From Cristatella mucedo (taxonomy: Eukaryota; Bryozoa; Phylactolaemata; Cristatellidae), in the NCBI GenBank assembly GCA_009760855.2, contig WPIO01000001.1:22040501-22100500 (forward strand): 60,000 nucleotides of DNA, in the 5' to 3' direction. The translations under genes were made by a program, and so were the position numbers. The notes under the pieces were generated by a model. It saw only the letters and a program-made list of their open reading frames with translations, had not been told where the DNA came from and searched no databases. Shown here piece after piece: positions 54,894 through 60,000 of the stretch (position 1 is its first letter; each line of letters opens with the position of its first letter).

Positions 54894-55039
54894 TTTCTAT
54901 GCAGTGCAGCCAGCAGCTGCGAGGGTCCAAATTTCACCAAGTCGCCCATTTTTGGCAGCCTTCAGCTGCGGGCTCATCGAGAAGTACAGCGGCTGGATAT
55001 TTTGTGTGCAAACAATGACACTGCCAACTCTCGAAATGC

Positions 55040-55490
55040 AAATAGTAAGCAGCACTTCAAGCCTAATCATCTGGGTGTCCTCTTCAAAAATTACTTGTCA
55101 CTAGAGGAGCACGTCAGCTCCACAGTCAAGTCTTCCTTTTTTCCCTTACGTAATATCGAAAAAACTCGAGCTTGTTAGGGTGCTTTAACCGCTGTCAAGC
55201 TGGTCCTGGCAATTATAACATCACGACTAGACTTTTGTAACTCACTTCTAGTAGATTTTTCTGCACGTGCACTAGCACACTTACAGTACATGCAAAAGTT
55301 AGCAGCTATGCTTATTTGTCGTAAGCCTCGTCGTAACTGCCGCATTACACCACTGATAACCGGCTTGCACTGGCTGCCTGTCGGGCAGTCTATTGACTTC
55401 AAGATCCGGTCACTCATCTTTAGGTCGCTCTATTCTCTTGTTCTGGCTTACATTCTGAGTTTGCTTTCTTTTAGGCCTCCTATTGCACCA
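55040..55490 (+). mobile_element. LINE family A-related ORF fragment
   Basis: AATCATCTGGGTGTCCTCTT opens NHLGVLFKNYLSLEEHVSST, VKSSFFPLRNIEK. After frameshifts come AIITSRLDFCNSLLVDF, the frame 55290-55535 with CRITPLITGLHWLPVGQSID and FKIRSLIFRSLYSLVLAYI. There is no 3' UTR. Confidence 0.82.
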
Positions 55491-55651
55491 CACATCTTGG
55501 TGTGGCTTTTATTGATCACTTGTGCACCAAACTAAATTCGAATTTCTAAGAGACCTTGCTTCAGTTACTTTGCGGGTACACACGTGAGGGGACGCGACTC
55601 GGGAGTTAGTGAGCGGTAGGCGTACGAGGCCCTCCGAGGGATCGGATTGCC

Positions 55652-56154
55652 CTAAGCAGCCGCAGGCTCTCGAATGGTTGAGGTTCGGATAATGGCTCTT
55701 AGTGGATGACTCGGCAGTCCAGCACAAGCCATGCACTGGCGGTATTTGTGGGGACATCTATCTACCACAAACTGTCTCCAGCTGTCGCGCAGGTTTGGAA
55801 TTAGCAATGGCTCGACAGTGCAAAGTAATGCATGCGTGCAATATAAGGGCCGCCAGAGGAGCGCAAGAGGATGAGAGAAAGCGAGATCCCTCGACGCTGG
55901 TGACCGTGTTGAGTTCGTAGACTGTGCTGGGTAGGTGTGGTTTTTGATAGTAAACTGCTTGTTCTTAGAGCCAGGAAACTTGTTGTTCAGTAGCGCTACC
56001 CAGCCGCAAGACAGGTCGTACGAAGAGCTATTGTAAATGCACTGACCGTCGGTAAATGAAACTGTCCCGGCCAGTCTCTTCATTTTATCCGCACCAGTGA
56101 GAGATAACGTCGTTTCATGGAAAATTATTGACCGTGCACTTTTTCGTGGTGTAT
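55652..56154 (-). CDS. Putative exon of an unrecognised secreted protein
   Basis: On the minus strand the acceptor ccaaaattttag (ending 56155) is followed by an open frame of 167 codons: TPRKSARSIIFHETTLSLTG, ADKMKRLAGTVSFTDGQCIY, SYDLSCGWVALLNNKFPGSK, KQFTIKNHTYP. Entry phase 1 fits the donor at 56907. It holds several Asn-X-Ser/Thr sites and two close Cys. The true 3' limit is unknown: the frame runs GC-rich to a TAG at 55652, but a donor-like site (TGG|GTAGCG at 55999) also exists. I do not recognise the family. Confidence 0.45.
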
Positions 56155-56159
56155 CTAAA

Positions 56160-56900
56160 ATTTTGGCAATTTCAAGAGATCAGTAGATGTTTTCGTAATT
56201 CCTATGGCAGGTCAAAAATAACTGATGCACTTTGGTAGTGGTCAGCTATAATGTGTTATGGGTACATTGAGAATGTATGAGTCCTCCTCGAACAAATACC
56301 ACATGCAAGTGGCCGTATTCAAAGACTAGCTCGGGAAGAAACATTTGTAATCGGTTAAATAATGCGAGTACACGCAAGCCACAAACATAAATGAGTATCA
56401 GTTAAGTAAGCATGTTAAAAACAGATGGCAAACAAACTGTTGGCAACGCGTTAAAAAATCATGACTGATGCATTTTCAGACATTAATACCAGTGTAAAAA
56501 TTTGAGTAGAAAATAAGTTCAAGAATACATAAGACCGTTCACATTAAAATCCGTTACTAATGAAGTATGAAAGCACATACAAACTATTAAAATTAAATAC
56601 TAGTAAGAAGCTTAACCCTATCATTGAATAAGTAGCTTACTTTCTCAGATTTACTTGGCCGATCGAACAAAGAAGTCAATGAGTTCAATCATGAGTTCAG
56701 CATAGGGTTTTTATCAGCCGAGTGAGAGAATAAATGGTTAGCCACGTCACATCGGCCAGCGAGTGCATTCCTGAATTTATTTAAATGGATTAGGCGCAGT
56801 CTACCCTTTATTCCTCGCGGAAAAATTTAACTTGAAAATTAAATAACTTATAAGCGTATAGTCTTATCAGCTTAAAGCCGAGCTAAGACTCAGCAGCAAT
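56160..56900. other. AT-rich stretch, likely intron, nothing recognised
   Basis: No transposon, exon or microsatellite was recognised between the two putative minus-strand exons. Confidence 0.5.
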
Positions 56901-56907
56901 TACTCAC

Positions 56908-57058
56908 TGACCGACAGACTGTCACTCAGACTGTCACTGGGCAGACCGTCGCTGTCTCGGTGTGGCTTTTCATAATCCCTTTCATCCGATCCACTAAAAA
57001 ATAATCTCGAAATCGCTACACACATAATTAAATAACGCACGATCAAAACCCTGCTCAT
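56908..57058 (-). CDS. Putative first exon with signal peptide or anchor
   Basis: ATG at 57058. It encodes MSRVLIVRYLIMCVAISRLF, an N-terminal hydrophobic segment, then an acidic Ser/Asp-rich stretch with a PSDSLSDSLSV end. The donor GTCA|GTGAGT has exit phase 1, which joins in frame to the acceptor at 56155 (giving ...SVNTPRK). The pairing is inferred from phase and spacing only. Confidence 0.42.
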
Positions 57059-57092
57059 TAATATTTCATAATTTAATACACAGTTCAATATT

Positions 57093-57340
57093 TTATTTTA
57101 ACGATGAGACTGCTTGTTGTAGCAACATAAAAATGAAAATGAAAAACATGAAAATAACTTGACGTGCGTCTGTAGGAGTCGGTGACGGCTGTTCCGTAGG
57201 CTGACGTACAAGTACAGGTAAGGCAGAGGGCGTCGGCACCGAGGCAGGCCAATGGGTCTCGGATGGAGTGGCACGTGGAGCAATGCGAGAGGGTATCGTC
57301 AACGACGCCTCGTTTTGTACGATATTTAGCACAGCTGTAG
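57093..57340 (-). CDS. Putative last exon of a membrane-anchored protein
   Basis: The acceptor is gaaatatccag. The open frame reads TAVLNIVQNEASLTIPSRI, a Pro/Ser/Thr-rich stretch (PASVPTPSALPVLVRQPTEQ, PSPTPTD), a 15-17-residue hydrophobic segment (VIFMFFIFIFMLLQQA) and a short tail before TAA. A Ser/Thr/Pro-rich stalk with a hydrophobic C terminus resembles a GPI-anchor signal or a tail anchor. AATAAA overlaps the stop codon. The upstream exons were not found. Confidence 0.42.
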
Positions 57341-57444
57341 CTGGATATTTCACATATTGTACTATAAACATTACAAATGACATAATGAAAGCGTGACTTT
57401 AGTAACTTGTGCTTAAAGGGTTGATGGTCAAACGTTCAATTTCG

Positions 57445-57545
57445 TAAAGATTTTTTATTTGTATAGCACCCTAGGAGAAATTAATCTCGTTCGAGGCAGT
57501 TTACACGTGCTACAAAAGATCATTTTTGATTGATGATAAGATCTT
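57445..57545 (-). mobile_element. LINE 3' tail, A/C type
   Basis: TTTGTATAGCACCCTAGGAG, AATTAATCTCGTTCGAGGCA and GTTTACACGTGCTACAAAAG match the antisense tail and end of the UTR. Confidence 0.65.
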
Positions 57546-57650
57546 CCTTAATATGCATCAATGATAAGTTTTGTGGATGATTAAAGGGCTTTCATTAGCC
57601 CACTCCATTGCTAACTATTTATTTCTCCAAAATCGCTAGCAATTGAAAAA

Positions 57651-57812
57651 ATTAGCTGATTTATCAGCCTTATCTGTGTGCGGCAGAAGAGCCTTAACAG
57701 CTACCACCACTACCTGCAGTTGGCAATAAAGGTTCGCCACTGCAGGATTTGAACCCACGATCTTGGTCGTGAAGGACGTGCACTGTACTTACTTCCTGGG
57801 CTATCACAGCCC
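57651..57812 (-). mobile_element. SINE-A
   Basis: ATTAGCTGATTTATCAGCCT, GCAGAAGAGCCTTAACAGCT, the B-box patch (antisense ATTTGAACCCACGATCTTGG) and the head GGGCTGTGATAGCCCAGG. Confidence 0.8.
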
Positions 57813-58462
57813 AGTAAAAAACATGAGCTTCATAGCTCGTACTGCAATAATTTGAGGTCATAATAGGATTTAGGCCAATCAAGGTCAACTTCCGTATATA
57901 CTATCTCCAAAATGAAGCTGGAAATTACCTAATAATGATTATAGTCTGTGATTTTTCCTCAAACTCATTTTACAGTACCCTGTAAAAATATGGCAAGTTT
58001 CGTTTGCTTTATTCTTCAGTAAGGGGTGTAACAGTTAGCACTACAAATGGTATTCCAGCTAAACAAGTTATTGCAAAAAGAGTACTGGCAAAATATATTA
58101 CTAAGTTCAGAGCTTCTTTTTGACATATTTCCTATTAATCGTCCTTGTTTGGAGGTTTTTCAGATAAATTAAATATGACTAGTTGCCATGCAACCTATTG
58201 TAGATGCCATTCTCATAATAGATTCACAATCCAAGGCATGCTTAGATTTGAAAGGAGCAAAGCACGAAATATCATCTTCTGTTGATCAAGGTATCGCTGG
58301 GTGCAGTCTGTATTTTTCCTTCGGGCATCCAATACCACAGACTACAACTAAAGATCAGCAAGAAAGTAAATTTTAACACTATATGGCCTCTTCAACTATA
58401 TATCCGTAACCGTGTGTTAGTGGCCAGCAAAGGTGAGGAAGCAGGGGTCGTGGGCTTGTTAA
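57813..58462. other. Stretch without recognised features
   Basis: No repeat family member or credible exon. The short plus frame near 58188-58376 has a donor-like GTATCG but no supporting similarity. Confidence 0.45.
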
Positions 58463-58464
58463 TT

Positions 58465-58606
58465 TTCGCCTTGGTTTGGCCCAGGGGTTAAGGTGCTCGA
58501 CTTTGATCACCGAGGTCAAGGTGCATGCCTTTGACGACTGAGATCTTGGGCTCATGCCCTGCTGTGCATGTGAAGTACCTGGATAGAGATTTATTTCTCT
58601 TGAACC
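58465..58606 (+). mobile_element. SINE-B followed by a TA microsatellite
   Basis: Head TTGGCCCAGGGGTTAAGGTG, a partial duplication around GATCACCGAGGTCAAGGTG, the B-box patch TCTTGGGCTCATGCCCTG, then the LINE-like tail ATGTGAAGTACCTGGATAGA. The tail leads directly into the TA repeat. Confidence 0.8.
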
Positions 58607-58772
<166 letters not shown>

Positions 58773-58799
58773 AATCATATATACATGTATATATTAAAT

Positions 58800-59490
58800 A
58801 ATCCTGGAAACTAAATTAGAAGTAGTTCTGCTTGACATATGGCCCTTTACTCGCGCTCCGGCAAGGCTTAGAGCCCCCCCCCCGCAAGGCTGGTAGCCCC
58901 ATCCCTCGATTCAGGAACCCTCCAACCATTTTTAAACTGGAACATTAGGCGTCAGGGAGCTTGCGAAGGACTGAATAAATGCACTGGGAGGGAAGTTTTA
59001 GTGACGTCCTTGCAGCCTTGGAGCGAGCTCTACAGGCTGCTTAAGAGCCGATACCTCGGGTATTAATTAAATCGCCTAAGGATCAATTAAAAGAGTTCCT
59101 CACTTTTTTAGCCATTCTGGGCTCCCGATAGCTGTGGCCTATTCTCGCAAAGCAGCTATTCGATCTAGAATTTGTAAAGACGCCGAACAGGCTATCTTTA
59201 AGTGCTCGCAACTCAAGATTCCTCACGGATGGTAGATAGGTTTGTACTAAAGCGATTATTCGGGAGGCAGCGAACACTGCCAGTCATTCGGAGGTATTAT
59301 TTTCAACTATACTATACCCTCTAAAAATCGTGGAAATTTTCACTGTTTCATTACAATGCGGTCCAGCGTGTCCGCTGACCTAGTGGCAAGCCGAGCCTAG
59401 CTGGTGAGCCCGGCTTACTGTCAGGAGAGAACACCGTACCGTGACTTGAGTCGCCAAGTGCTCGAATCTTACCTTCAATCTCTTTCTGTT
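58800..59490. other. Stretch without a recognised gene
   Basis: It includes a C10 run (58873-58882). A plus-strand frame with a few in-frame stops (DVLAALERALQAA, KDQLKEFLTFLAILGS) and a minus-strand 64-codon frame exist, but neither is recognisable. Confidence 0.4.
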
Positions 59491-59499
59491 TTTACCTTG

Positions 59500-59700
59500 T
59501 CATTAGTGAGGCTTTCGCCGAGATTTTTGTCTGCACGAGCCTCCCTGGATTCTTCCTCGGTTTCTTCCTGCTGTAGAGTTTGTCGAATGCGACATTTCCG
59601 TCGAGTTTCGTTGGCGCGGCATTCAGTGGCTTCCTCGTTTACTTGGTTTTTTGTGTGTTTTCTGCGGCAGGAATGCTTATATTCTACTCGCTTAAGTGAT
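59500..59700 (-). CDS. Charged repeat-like frame, possible exon or Helitron-type fragment
   Basis: The minus strand reads NEEATECRANETRRKCRIRQ, LQQEETEEESREARADKNLG, then LTNDK before GTAAAA. It shows a loose heptad-like repeat of E-E-T/A-x-E-x-R-x-A. Similar charged repeats occur at the N terminus of Helitron proteins and in coiled coils. No Rep or helicase motif is present. It could equally be one exon of a host gene. Confidence 0.3.
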
Positions 59701-60000
59701 CACGTTCCAAAATCACTGATGTGAAAACTCGCCGGTCCAAAATGACGGATTGAAATAACAGGACTTACATATATAGCCTGCACCCGTGAAACAAATCACG
59801 GAGAACTCCAACTCTGCATTAAACGGCGGGCCTAGGTGTCTACTGACCTACCAAATGAACCCATCCTACTGACTGCCATGCCCCAGACTTTTTAGTTAAT
59901 GGAGCAAACTCTGCATATGAAGAAAAATGAAACGCATTTCAAAATTATATTTCATCATTTTATTCGAAAACGAGCATAATTATAATGTCATTAAAATTTA

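Overview
This window comes from a non-vertebrate animal genome. The protein-coding signal consists of short exons with GT/AG introns. The two recognisable host genes are animal-type: a lysosomal glucocerebrosidase and the cilium transition-zone protein TMEM17. The rest is dominated by broken CR1/L2-type LINE retrotransposons, two tRNA-derived SINE families and long TA/TG/GA microsatellites. Nothing supports a narrower placement. There are no bacterial features, rRNA, CRISPR array or intact autonomous mobile element.

From about 46.8 kb down to 2.3 kb, and probably past the left edge, lies one large minus-strand gene, GBA (glucosylceramidase, GH30). Ten coding exons could be joined, with consistent intron phases, into 492 codons. 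They cover the signal peptide, the four N-terminal cysteines, the acid/base Glu and the nucleophile Glu. The short last exon was not found. The nine complete introns (0.5 to 19.3 kb) are filled with LINE and SINE copies, nested insertions, microsatellites and one unusual DNA transposon. Most long reading frames here are remains of LINE reverse transcriptase, not host genes.

TMEM17 (plus strand, 46,948-51,343, four exons, 230 codons) starts 140 bp from the GBA start codon in head-to-head orientation. The shared interval is a likely bidirectional promoter. It holds two tandem CCGGAA (ETS-like) sites and a TCACGTG box, the core of the CLEAR element bound by TFEB/MITF factors at lysosomal genes.

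The right end (51.5-60 kb) holds more repeats and, on the minus strand, several exon-like frames with good splice sites (near 54.5, 56.1, 57.0 and 57.2 kb). They probably belong to one or two secreted or membrane-anchored proteins that I do not recognise.

Three LINE families recur. Family A ends in a GTAAAGCGCCT...GGGCGCTTTATCAAGTG tail plus (ATT)n. Family B ends in GTGGAGTTACAGACGGAGATACA. Family C is seen mainly as RT fragments. SINE-B carries a 3' tail very like that of LINE A, as expected for a SINE moved by a LINE. The most unusual element is a 646-bp transposon at 22,288-22,933 whose inverted ends are arrays of about 14-bp units and which is flanked by a perfect 8-bp duplication.
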